Source of the DNA: an uncultured Eubacteriales bacterium
GTDB taxonomy: Bacteria; Bacillota; Clostridia; Lachnospirales; Lachnospiraceae
Length of the DNA stretch: 45,594 bases
Direction of reading: 5' to 3'
Assembly (NCBI GenBank): GCA_900318405.1
Contig: ONKP01000006.1
Location: forward strand, 1-45,594
In this document: piece by piece, positions 7,105 to 15,788 of the stretch
How the letters are laid out: the number at the start of each line of letters is the position of its first letter
How positions within the stretch are numbered: position 1 is the first letter of the stretch
Program-made: the position numbers and the translations under genes
Notes under the pieces: model-generated
What the model was told of the DNA's origin: nothing
The model's database searches: none
What the model saw: only the letters and a program-made list of their open reading frames with translations

Positions 7105-8229
7105 ATGAAGAAGAAAACAGCAGCGCTCTGCATGCTGCTTGCTGCCGGTATGATCGCCGGCTGCGGTTCGCAGAGTGCGGTAGATACGTCGATGTCAGCG
7201 GAAGCACCTGAGGAAAAGGTGACGACAGCGAGTTCCAGTGTTCCGGAAGAGACGCCGACACCGACCGAAGAAGCTATCAGTGCCGTATCCGTAGAGCCGG
7301 ATAACGGACTGGCTGACGGCCAGATGTACAGCTACCTGACGGGTGAGCCTGTCAGCACAGATGTCGGAAATCTGAGACCGTTCGCCGTGATGATCAACAA
7401 CCTGGACGCAGCGCTTCCGCAGTCGGGCATCGGCAGCGCGGACATCATTTATGAGGCAGAAGTTGAGGGATCCATCACCAGAATGATGGCTGTATTCCAG
7501 GATCCCACCAGTCTTCCGAAAATCGGACCTGTCCGCAGCTCGCGTCATTATTACATCTATATGGCGGATGATTCGGAGGCAATTTACACGCACTTCGGAT
7601 GGAGCCCGCAGGCGCAGGCCATCATCGAGGGCCAGGGACTCGAGCATATCAACGGTATGACGGACAAGTCGGGTGCATTTTTCCGTACGTCGGACAGAGT
7701 AGCACCGCATAACGCATATGTGGACGGCTCACGGCTTCCCGAGCTCGCACAGGCAGCGGGCTACAGCCTGACACACAGCAGCGAGTATCAGCCGAACCTG
7801 GCTTTTAATACTGAAAATACAGACCTGACAGAAGGTGAAGACGCACAGGTTATTCATATCGGATTCTCCTATGACAATCCTGTTCTCACCTATCACAGCG
7901 ATGACGGGCTGTATTACCGTTCGGAATACGGCGGCGAGCAGATCGATGCCGAGACCGGCAATCAGCTCTGCTTCAAAAATGTGATCATTCAGCAGGTAAC
8001 GAAGGCAATTCTGGAAGACGGCGAGCACCTTGAACTCGGCATGTTCGGCACAGGTACAGGATATTATGCCACCAACGGCAAGATCATTCCGATCACCTGG
8101 AAGAAAGACAGCCAGCAGGACAAGACGATCTACTATGATGCGTCAGGCAACCAGCTGAAGCTGAATCCGGGAAAAACAATGATCGAAGTCATTAATCAGG
8201 ATTATACAAATACCTGGGGCGCTGAATAA
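7105..8229 (+). CDS. DUF3048 (YerB-like) lipoprotein
   Basis: A 374-residue surface lipoprotein of the DUF3048/YerB family, whose biochemical function is unknown. The signal peptide MKKKTAALCMLLAAG ends at lipobox IAGC. A Thr/Ser/Glu-rich linker to about residue 80 follows, then the DUF3048 domain with its hallmark segments: RPFAVMINNLDAALPQSGI, ADIIYEAEVEGSITRMMAVF, KIGPVRSSRHYYIYMA and RVAPHNAY. The start at 7105 is chosen over longer in-frame options because of the lipoprotein signal and the GGAG site about 8 bases upstream. It has a good promoter at 6961-6989 and a hairpin after the stop, so it is probably a one-gene unit. Confidence 0.92.
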   Translation: MKKKTAALCMLLAAGMIAGCGSQSAVDTSMSAEAPEEKVTTASSSVPEETPTPTEEAISAVSVEPDNGLADGQMYSYLTGEPVSTDVGNLRPFAVMINNLDAALPQSGIGSADIIYEAEVEGSITRMMAVFQDPTSLPKIGPVRSSRHYYIYMADDSEAIYTHFGWSPQAQAIIEGQGLEHINGMTDKSGAFFRTSDRVAPHNAYVDGSRLPELAQAAGYSLTHSSEYQPNLAFNTENTDLTEGEDAQVIHIGFSYDNPVLTYHSDDGLYYRSEYGGEQIDAETGNQLCFKNVIIQQVTKAILEDGEHLELGMFGTGTGYYATNGKIIPITWKKDSQQDKTIYYDASGNQLKLNPGKTMIEVINQDYTNTWGAE

Positions 8230-8244
8230 GCGAAGATTTCTGTG

Positions 8245-8291
8245 GGGCTGTCGGGCTGCGCATGGATATGCGCGGGCGGCAGCCCTTCTGT
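8245..8291 (+). terminator. Hairpin terminator after the DUF3048 gene
   Basis: GGGCTG at 8245-8250 pairs with CAGCCC at 8280-8285. An inner GCGCAT/ATGCGC stem makes it long. TTCTGTTG follows. Confidence 0.7.
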
Positions 8292-8442
8292 TGTACCTGA
8301 CATTCTGTATCACTGCAAGCGCACATCCGGAGCCACAGAGAAGGCATAGTGATCCGCACTTTGTGACATGGCATTTTCGGTCGGTGCCGCTATGAGACGG
8401 GGATTCACCGGATGGATACGGTTTCAGCGGAAAGGAGTTATG

Positions 8443-8955
8443 ATGAAAGCAATTGTATGTGCAGACAGGAACTGGGGAATCGGCTATCATAACCGTCTCC
8501 TCGTAAGCATACCGCATGATGCCAGATTTTTTCAGCAGCAGACAGAGGGAAAGATTGTCGTGATGGGACATCATACCCTGGACAGTCTGCCGGGCGGAAA
8601 ACCGATGACAGGGCGGACGAACCTGGTGCTGTCAGGCCTGCCGGATCTGCAGGTGCGCGGGGCAGAGATCGTACATAACCGCGCAGAACTTTTTCAGCGC
8701 CTGAAACAGGAGAATCCGGATGACATTTACGTTATCGGCGGCGGGAAGGTCTATGAACTTCTTCTGCCATACTGCGATACGGCATATGTGACGCGGGTAG
8801 ACGAGTCATATCAGGCGGACACCTGGTTCCCGCCGATCGACTATATGCCCGAATGGCAGAAAGAGGAAGAAAGTGAGGAGCAGACATACTTCGATATCGC
8901 TTACACTTTCTGTACCTATCGGAAAAAATATCACACGGAGCTGCCGGAAAGCTGA
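8443..8955 (+). CDS. folA: Dihydrofolate reductase
   Basis: NADPH-dependent reduction of dihydrofolate to tetrahydrofolate in one-carbon metabolism. The 170 residues fit the family. The N-terminal strand and Met20-type loop are MKAIVCADRNWGIGYHNRL; SIPHDARFF holds the conserved acidic active-site residue; GKIVVMGHHT and GRTNLVLS are the cofactor-binding segments, and IYVIGGGKVYE is the glycine-rich NADPH motif. LPGGKPMTGRTN replaces the more usual L-P-x-R-P-L-x-x-R-x-N form. GGAG at 8434-8437 fits ATG 8443 (5-base gap) better than ATG 8440 (2-base gap); an upstream in-frame ATG at 8368 adds a tail foreign to the family. Thymidylate synthase is not nearby. Confidence 0.92.
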   Translation: MKAIVCADRNWGIGYHNRLLVSIPHDARFFQQQTEGKIVVMGHHTLDSLPGGKPMTGRTNLVLSGLPDLQVRGAEIVHNRAELFQRLKQENPDDIYVIGGGKVYELLLPYCDTAYVTRVDESYQADTWFPPIDYMPEWQKEEESEEQTYFDIAYTFCTYRKKYHTELPES

Positions 8956-9063
8956 GAATCCATCTTCCCGAAAGCCGGTAATTCGTGTACAGTACATGAG
9001 AAGACAGCAGGCAGTACAGAAATACAGCAATATCATTCTTCTGATGCAGGGCGGAGGCAGAGC

Positions 9064-10125
9064 ATGAAGACGAGAAAAGTACAGATCGGTGACCGTGTGA
9101 TCGGCGGCGGCATGCCCATCCTGATCCAGTCAATGACCAATACAAAGACAGAGGATGTAGCGGCAACTGTTGCACAGATCCATGCGCTCGAGAAGGCGGG
9201 CTGTGAGATCGTGCGCTGCACGGTGCCCACGGAAGAAGCGGCAAAAGCACTGAAGGAGATCAAAAAACAGATCTCCATACCGCTGGTGGCAGACATCCAT
9301 TTTGATTACCGGCTCGCCATTGCGGCGATCAAAAACGGCGCAGACAAGGTCCGCATCAATCCGGGCAATATCGGTAGCACCTCGCGTGTGCGTGCAGTTG
9401 TCAAATGTGCCGCAGATCGCAATATCCCGATCCGTGTCGGCGTAAACAGCGGCTCTCTGGAAAAAGAATTTCTGGAAAAATATCACGGCGTGACGGCAGA
9501 GGGACTGGTGGAAAGTGCACTCCGTCAGGCACAGGTCATCGAGGACATGGGCTATGACAATCTGGTCATCAGCATCAAGTCTTCGGATGTCATGATGTGC
9601 GTCAGAGCGCATGAACTGATCGCTGACAAAACAGATCACCCGCTGCACGTGGGCATCACGGAGGCCGGCACCATATGGCGCGGCAGCATGAAATCGGCGA
9701 TCGGACTCGGCATCATTCTGCACGAGGGCATCGGTGATACGATCCGCGTATCGCTGACAGGTGAACCCGTGGAAGAAGTGAAGACGGCGAAGTTTATCCT
9801 GAAGGAACTCGGGCTCCGTTCTTTCGGCGGGGTTGAGGTGGTTTCCTGTCCTACCTGCGGCAGGACGCAGATCGATCTGATCGGTCTCGCCAATCAGGTG
9901 GAAAAGCTGGTGGCTCAGTACCCGCTGAATATCCGCGTGGCCGTCATGGGCTGCGTGGTCAACGGGCCAGGAGAGGCGCGCGAGGCGGACCTCGGCATTG
10001 CCGGCGGCAGGGGAGAGGGACTCCTGATCCGGCACGGGCAGATCATCAGGAAGGTACCGGAGAGCGAACTGCTCGCGGCTTTGAAAAACGAGCTTGACAA
10101 CTGGCAGGCGGACGAGGCGGACTGA
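9064..10125 (+). CDS. ispG: 4-hydroxy-3-methylbut-2-enyl diphosphate synthase (flavodoxin/ferredoxin)
   Basis: IspG (GcpE) catalyses the penultimate step of the MEP isoprenoid pathway, converting methylerythritol cyclodiphosphate to HMBPP with a [4Fe-4S] cluster. The TIM-barrel N-terminal half starts with RKVQIGDRVIGGGMPILIQS. The cluster ligands are Cys262 and Cys265 in SCPTCGRTQ and Cys297 in MGCVVNGPGEA, followed by the conserved Glu304. The 353-residue length is normal. GGAGG lies about 8 bases before the ATG. It ends 14 bases before polC and is probably co-transcribed with it; dxr and rseP, often upstream in related genomes, are absent. As a cluster enzyme it is a client of the suf operon downstream. 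Confidence 0.97.
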   Translation: MKTRKVQIGDRVIGGGMPILIQSMTNTKTEDVAATVAQIHALEKAGCEIVRCTVPTEEAAKALKEIKKQISIPLVADIHFDYRLAIAAIKNGADKVRINPGNIGSTSRVRAVVKCAADRNIPIRVGVNSGSLEKEFLEKYHGVTAEGLVESALRQAQVIEDMGYDNLVISIKSSDVMMCVRAHELIADKTDHPLHVGITEAGTIWRGSMKSAIGLGIILHEGIGDTIRVSLTGEPVEEVKTAKFILKELGLRSFGGVEVVSCPTCGRTQIDLIGLANQVEKLVAQYPLNIRVAVMGCVVNGPGEAREADLGIAGGRGEGLLIRHGQIIRKVPESELLAALKNELDNWQADEAD

Positions 10126-10139
10126 AGAAGGAGAGATAC

Positions 10140-13100
10140 ATGCCTGAAACCCTGGAAACAATGAAAACGCTGGAAGAGGTTTTCCCGAACCTGGAACTGC
10201 ACGGTGAGGCGGAAGAATACCTGGCAGGGGCCAGAGTGCGCCGTCTCTACCGCAGGGGTCAGGAAAACGTGATCCATATCGATCTGGTCAGCACGCAGTG
10301 GATTCACAAGAAATACATTTTTGAACTGGAAAAGGAGATCCACGACCAGCTGTTCCCGGATACGGATATCAGCTTCCGGGTCAATGAGCATTTTCAGCTG
10401 TCAAAGCTTTATACGCCGGAGCGGCTGATCGAGGCGTACGATTCCAGCATGCGCATGGAGCTGAAGCGCCGCGATGCGCTTCTCGGCTACGTGTACGGGA
10501 CGGCGAAGTTTTCCTATCCGGATCCCGTGACCGTCCGCGTGGAGATCGAGGATACGATGATCGGCCATGAGAAGAGCCTGCAGCTGGAGAAGTATCTGCG
10601 CGGCGTTCTCACGAACCGGTGCGGTATGACGGTGGAGATCGAGACGGGCTTCTGCGAGGCGAAGAAAAATTCACGGCTGGAGCGCAGCAGAAAGCAGATG
10701 CAGGAGCAGGCGCGCCGGATCTGGGAGAATTCCGAGGCCGGGAGAAAAGCGATGGCTGAGGGAACGACCGGGCAGCCGGTATTCGGAGATGAAAATGGCA
10801 GCGCAGCTGATGAAGCGGGATCCGCTGCAGGACAGACAGGAAGCCCCCGTGCGCAGGAGAGCGCAGCAGGCAGAACTGCGGGAGGCAGTTCCGCAGCCGG
10901 GGCGCACGGCAGAACTGCGTTTGCAGAGCGGAGCGCGTCCGGACAGGGATCACATGCCGGGAGCTCCTACGGAAATTCCTGGGGCAAGGGCAGCTACCGC
11001 GGGAAGCGCCGGATGCGCCGGGGCGGCTTTGATCCGTTCGGCGACAGCATCCGCGAGGGCGACGATCCCGATCTGCTGTATGGTACCGCCTTCGAGGGCG
11101 ACAGCATTCCGATCCAGAGCATCGATGAGACGACAGGCGACTGCATTATCCGCGGCCAGATCACGGCAATGGAGAGCAAGGACACGAAAAAAGGGAAAGC
11201 CCTGTTTATTTTTGCCGTGACGGATTTTCAGGACACGATCAAGGCAAAGATTTTTACCTCCATGGAACACAAGGGCGAGCTCGAGGGCATTCTGAAGCCC
11301 GGCTCGTTTATCCGCATGCACGGCCGTGTCATGCTCGACGACTGGGAGCATGAGCTGACCTTTTCCAGAGTCCTCGGCATCATGAAGTCGTCAGATTTCC
11401 GTGAGAAGCGGTATGACAACAGCACGGAGAAACGCGTGGAGCTTCACTGCCACACGAAGATGAGCGATATGGACGGTATCACGGATGCCGCGACACTGGT
11501 GAAGCGCGCGCACAGCTGGGGATGGAAGGCGCTGGCCATCACGGATCACGGTGTTGTGCAGGCGTTTCCGGAGGCCAACCATGTCATCGAGGACTTCGAC
11601 AGCGCCTGGCAGGATAAGTACAAAGCGGAGCATCCGGACGCGACGAAGGACGAGATCAAAAAGCAGCACGATCCCTTCAAGGTTCTGTACGGCATGGAGG
11701 CCTACATCGTCGATGATCTGAAGGGTGTGGCTGTCGACAGCCATGGCCAGAGCCTCGACGATAACTTTGTCGTGTTTGATATCGAGACTACGGGTCTGTC
11801 CAATGTGACGTGCAAGATCATTGAGATCGGCGCTGTCCGCGTGGAAAAAGGACAGATTGTGGCGCGCTTCTCGGAGTTTGTCAATCCCGAGGAGCCTGTG
11901 CCGTTCCGCATCACGGAACTCACGAGTATTACTGATGAGATGGTGCAGGACGCACCCCCGATCGACGTCATTCTGCCGAAATTCCGCGAATTCTGCGGAG
12001 ACGCGGTTCTGGTCGCTCACAACGCGGATTTCGATACGGGATTCATCCGCGCCGAGAGCGCAAGACTCGGCATTGACTGGTCCTTTACCTATGTGGATAC
12101 GATCGGCATGGCGCAGCTGCTCCTGCCCAGCCTGTCGCGTTTCAAGCTGGACACCGTGGCCAAGGCAGTCGGTGTGCCGCTCGGCCATCATCACAGAGCA
12201 GTGGATGATGCGGAGTGCACGGCGCTGATCTTCGTCCGCTTCGTAAAAATGCTGAAGGAGCGTAACATTGAAGACCTGGATACGCTGAATCACGAGGCAC
12301 AGGTGGACCGGAACTGGATCCGCAAGGCATCATCGTATCACGCGATCATTCTGGCAAAAAATGAGACCGGCCGCGTGAACCTGTACCGCTGCGTGTCCGA
12401 GTCGCATCTGAAATATTTCAACCGTGTGGCGAAGCTGCCGAAGAGCTTCATCCAGGCGCACAGAGACGGGCTGATCCTCGGCTCCGCCTGCGTCGCGGGC
12501 GAGCTCTATCAGGCGCTGCTCCGCGGTGAGCCGCCGGAAAAAATAGCGCGGATCGTTGATTTTTACGACTATCTGGAGATCCAGCCGATCGGCAACAATG
12601 CTTTTCTTATGGAAGATGAGAAAAATCCGTCAGTGAATTCCGTCGAGGATCTGCAGGACATGAACCGGAAGATCGTGAAGCTCGGTGCACAGTTCAAAAA
12701 GCCTGTCGTGGCGACGTGCGATGTGCACTTCATGGATCCGGAGGACGAGATCTACCGCAGGATCATCATGGCCGGCAAAAAGTTCAGCGATGCGGATCAG
12801 CAGGCGCCGCTGTTTCTCCGGACGACCGAGGAAATGCTCGGTGAATTCGCTTATCTGGGCGAAGAGAAGGCGCGCGAGGTCGTTATCGAGAACCCGAACC
12901 GCATTGCGGATATGATCGAGAGAATCAGCCCGATCTATCCGGACAAGTGCCCGCCGGTCATTCCGCACTCGGATGAGATGCTGCGTGAGATCTGTCACCG
13001 CCGGGCGCATGAGATCTACGGACCGGATCTGCCGGAGACTGTCTCTGCAAGGCTGGAGAGAGAGCTGACATCGATCATCTCCAACGGCTATGCCGTCATG

Positions 13101-14879
13101 TACATCATTGCGCAGAAGCTCGTGTGGAAGTGCAACGAGGATGGCTATCTGGTAGGCTCGCGGGGCTCCGTGGGAAGCTCCTTTGTCGCGACGATGGCAG
13201 GTATCACGGAGGTGAACCCGCTGCCGCCGCACTACCTCTGCTCGTATGATTACCACTGCGAGTTTGACACGCCGGATGTCATGAAATACAGGAAGATGGG
13301 TTACTCCGGCTGCGATATGCCGGACAAGAAATGTCCGGTCTGCGGACGGCCCATGCAGAAGCTCGGCTTCAACATTCCGTTCGAGACCTTCCTCGGCTTT
13401 GCCGGGAACAAGGAGCCGGATATCGACCTGAATTTCTCCGGTGAATATCAGACAAAGGCGCACGCCTATACGGCGGTTATTTTTGGCGACGGACAGACGT
13501 TCAAGGCCGGAACGATCGGTACGCTGGCTGACAAGACGGCCTACGGTTTTGTGAAAAATTACTTTGAGGATCACGGCATTCACAAGCGCAGCTGCGAGAT
13601 CGACCGGATCGTGCAGGGATGCGTCGGCATCCGGCGGACGACCGGTCAGCACCCGGGCGGCATCGTCGTTCTGCCGCAGGGCATGGACATCAACCTGTTC
13701 ACGCCTGTGCAGCACCCGGCGGACGATCCGGATTCGGATATCGTCAGCACGCATTTTGATTACCACTCGATTGATTCGAACCTGTTGAAGCTCGATATTC
13801 TTGGACACGATGATCCGACGATGATCCGTATGCTGGAGGACCTGACAGGCAAGAAAGCGACGGATGTGGCGCTGGACGAGCCGAAGGTCATGAGCCTGTT
13901 CCAGAATCTCTCGGCGCTCGGCCTGAAGCCGGAGCAGATCCACGGAGTAAAGCTCGGAACGCTCGGTATCCCCGAATTCGGCACGCGCTTCGCGATGCAG
14001 ATGCTCACGGATACGCAGCCGAAGAACTTTACCGACCTCTGCCGCATCTCGGGCCTCTCACACGGCACGGATGTGTACACAGGCAACGCGGAGACGCTGA
14101 TCAAATCGGGCACATGTACGCTGGGAACAGCCATCTGCTGCCGTGACGATATCATGGTCTACCTGATCAACCAGGGCATGGACCCGGAGGAGAGCTTCAC
14201 GATCATGGAGCGCGTCCGCAAGGGAAAGGTAGCCAAGGGCAAGGTGAAGGAGTGGCCGCAGTGGAAGAAGGATATGCACGATCACGGGGTGCCGGACTGG
14301 TACATGGGATCGTGTGAGAAAATCAAGTATATGTTCCCGAAGGGGCATGCCGTCGCCTACGTGATGATGGCATACCGCGTGGGATGGTATAAGGTGTATT
14401 ATCCGCTGGCGTATTATGCCGCCTATTTTTCTATCCGCGCCAAGGCTTTTTCCTATGAAAAAATGTGCCGCGGCCAGCAGCACCTGGAAATGATCATGGA
14501 TGACTATAACGCGCGGAAGGATGAGCTCTCCAATATGGAGCAGGACCAGTACGGCGATATGTGCCTGGTGGAGGAGATGTACGCGCGCGGGTTCACGTTC
14601 GTGCCGATCGATATCTACAGGGCGCAGCCGCACCGCTTCCAGATCGTGGACGGCAAACTGATGCCTTCGCTGGACGCGATCGACGGTCTCGGCGCCGTGG
14701 CAGCGGACAGCATTGCGCTGGCGGCCCGCGACGGGAAGTTCCTGTCGATGGAGGATCTGCGCAACCGCGCGAAGGTCGGAAAGTCGATCACGGATACGCT
14801 TGTGCGGCTGGGAATCTGCAGTGATCTGCCGGAAACGAGCCAGATTTCGCTCTTCGATTTGGAGAGATTTAGCAGTTGA
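10140..14879 (+). CDS. polC: DNA polymerase III alpha subunit, Gram-positive PolC
   Basis: Replicative polymerase with built-in 3'-5' proofreading, typical of low-GC Gram-positives. Order: N-terminal domain (1-200), a disordered insert, OB fold (about 335-425), PHP domain beginning VELHCHTKMSDMDG (His436), DEDD exonuclease interrupting the PHP domain (FDIETTGL with Asp547 and Glu549; HNADFDTGF; HHRAVDDAE), then the polymerase with SRGSVGSS, a Cys cluster (KKCPVCGRP) and catalytic PDIDLNF (Asp1094, Asp1096). The C-terminal helix-hairpin-helix region follows. At 1579 residues it exceeds the usual 1430-1450, mostly from a low-complexity Ala/Gly/Ser/Arg insert at about 208-290. GAAGGAGAG precedes the ATG. 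The suf promoter -35 overlaps its stop codon. Confidence 0.97.
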   Translation: MPETLETMKTLEEVFPNLELHGEAEEYLAGARVRRLYRRGQENVIHIDLVSTQWIHKKYIFELEKEIHDQLFPDTDISFRVNEHFQLSKLYTPERLIEAYDSSMRMELKRRDALLGYVYGTAKFSYPDPVTVRVEIEDTMIGHEKSLQLEKYLRGVLTNRCGMTVEIETGFCEAKKNSRLERSRKQMQEQARRIWENSEAGRKAMAEGTTGQPVFGDENGSAADEAGSAAGQTGSPRAQESAAGRTAGGSSAAGAHGRTAFAERSASGQGSHAGSSYGNSWGKGSYRGKRRMRRGGFDPFGDSIREGDDPDLLYGTAFEGDSIPIQSIDETTGDCIIRGQITAMESKDTKKGKALFIFAVTDFQDTIKAKIFTSMEHKGELEGILKPGSFIRMHGRVMLDDWEHELTFSRVLGIMKSSDFREKRYDNSTEKRVELHCHTKMSDMDGITDAATLVKRAHSWGWKALAITDHGVVQAFPEANHVIEDFDSAWQDKYKAEHPDATKDEIKKQHDPFKVLYGMEAYIVDDLKGVAVDSHGQSLDDNFVVFDIETTGLSNVTCKIIEIGAVRVEKGQIVARFSEFVNPEEPVPFRITELTSITDEMVQDAPPIDVILPKFREFCGDAVLVAHNADFDTGFIRAESARLGIDWSFTYVDTIGMAQLLLPSLSRFKLDTVAKAVGVPLGHHHRAVDDAECTALIFVRFVKMLKERNIEDLDTLNHEAQVDRNWIRKASSYHAIILAKNETGRVNLYRCVSESHLKYFNRVAKLPKSFIQAHRDGLILGSACVAGELYQALLRGEPPEKIARIVDFYDYLEIQPIGNNAFLMEDEKNPSVNSVEDLQDMNRKIVKLGAQFKKPVVATCDVHFMDPEDEIYRRIIMAGKKFSDADQQAPLFLRTTEEMLGEFAYLGEEKAREVVIENPNRIADMIERISPIYPDKCPPVIPHSDEMLREICHRRAHEIYGPDLPETVSARLERELTSIISNGYAVMYIIAQKLVWKCNEDGYLVGSRGSVGSSFVATMAGITEVNPLPPHYLCSYDYHCEFDTPDVMKYRKMGYSGCDMPDKKCPVCGRPMQKLGFNIPFETFLGFAGNKEPDIDLNFSGEYQTKAHAYTAVIFGDGQTFKAGTIGTLADKTAYGFVKNYFEDHGIHKRSCEIDRIVQGCVGIRRTTGQHPGGIVVLPQGMDINLFTPVQHPADDPDSDIVSTHFDYHSIDSNLLKLDILGHDDPTMIRMLEDLTGKKATDVALDEPKVMSLFQNLSALGLKPEQIHGVKLGTLGIPEFGTRFAMQMLTDTQPKNFTDLCRISGLSHGTDVYTGNAETLIKSGTCTLGTAICCRDDIMVYLINQGMDPEESFTIMERVRKGKVAKGKVKEWPQWKKDMHDHGVPDWYMGSCEKIKYMFPKGHAVAYVMMAYRVGWYKVYYPLAYYAAYFSIRAKAFSYEKMCRGQQHLEMIMDDYNARKDELSNMEQDQYGDMCLVEEMYARGFTFVPIDIYRAQPHRFQIVDGKLMPSLDAIDGLGAVAADSIALAARDGKFLSMEDLRNRAKVGKSITDTLVRLGICSDLPETSQISLFDLERFSS

Positions 14880-14905
14880 CGCCGCGTTCAGGCAGGTTAT
14901 ATAAT
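14876..14905 (+). promoter_or_regulatory. Sigma-A-type promoter of the suf operon
   Basis: TTGACG (14876-14881) overlaps the polC stop codon. An 18-bp spacer leads to a perfect TATAAT (14900-14905). The leader to sufC is about 45 bases, with AATTACTAGGAATTAT just before the ribosome site; this near-dyad could be an operator but is unproven. Confidence 0.75.
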
Positions 14906-14956
14906 AGCGACGGTTAAAGTGAAGTAAATTACTAGGAATTATCTTCGGAGGTTGTT

Positions 14957-15709
14957 ATGGCTGAACCATTATTACAGGTGAAGAACCTGTCTGTTAGTGT
15001 AGAGGATAAGGATATCCTGAAAAATATCGATCTCACCGTGAATAAGGGCGAGACACATGTGCTGATGGGCCCGAACGGTGCCGGCAAGTCGACGCTGGGC
15101 AATGCGCTCATGGGCAATCCGAACTATATCATTAAGAGCGGCAGCATTGTTTTTGACGGTAAGGATATTATGGAGGAGTCCGTCAATGAGCGTGCGAAGG
15201 ACGGCATTTTCATGTCGTTCCAGAACCCGATCGAGGTGCCAGGCATTACGCTTTCCAATTTTATTCGCACGGCGCTGGAGCAGAAGACCGGAAAAAGGAT
15301 CCGTCTGTTTGATTTCCGCAAGAAGGTGGAGATGGCAATGGACATCCTGGACATGGATCACACCTATGCGGAGCGTGACCTGAATGTGGGCTTTTCCGGT
15401 GGTGAGAAGAAGAAGGCGGAGATCCTGCAGATGCTGATGCTGCAGCCGAAGCTGGCGATTCTGGATGAGACCGATTCTGGTCTTGACGTCGATGCGGTCC
15501 GCACGGTTTCCCGCGGCGTGGAGGAGTATCAGAAGAACCAGGATGGTGCACTGATCATTATCACGCACAGCACGAGAATCCTTGAGTCGCTGCAGGTGGA
15601 TTATACGCATGTACTTGTCAACGGACAGATTGTTGAGAACGGCGACGGATCGCTGGTTGACGAGATCAATGAGAACGGTTTTGAGCGCTTTGAGACGCAG
15701 GCGCAGTGA
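14957..15709 (+). CDS. sufC: SufC, Fe-S assembly ATPase
   Basis: Cytosolic ABC-type ATPase that powers the SufBCD scaffold during iron-sulfur cluster assembly. The 250 residues contain Walker A GPNGAGKST (38-46), the SufC-type signature FSGGEKKKAEILQM, and Walker B LAILDETDSGLD, whose Asp-Ser-Gly-Leu-Asp is characteristic of SufC. The switch histidine lies in IIITHSTRIL. No membrane segments are present, as expected. CGGAGG ends 7 bases before the ATG. It is the first gene of a five-gene operon in the order common in Clostridia. Confidence 0.97.
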   Translation: MAEPLLQVKNLSVSVEDKDILKNIDLTVNKGETHVLMGPNGAGKSTLGNALMGNPNYIIKSGSIVFDGKDIMEESVNERAKDGIFMSFQNPIEVPGITLSNFIRTALEQKTGKRIRLFDFRKKVEMAMDILDMDHTYAERDLNVGFSGGEKKKAEILQMLMLQPKLAILDETDSGLDVDAVRTVSRGVEEYQKNQDGALIIITHSTRILESLQVDYTHVLVNGQIVENGDGSLVDEINENGFERFETQAQ

Positions 15710-15788
15710 TTGCCGGACAGAGGAGCTGCTGAACTTTTCAGTATAAAAGAACTGCGCAGTGAACAGACATAAGAAAAGAGTGTAAAGT

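Noticed and set aside
12630..13943. 437-codon minus-strand frame inside polC
   Set aside because: An antisense shadow of a GC-rich coding region; polC motifs are fully conserved on the plus strand.
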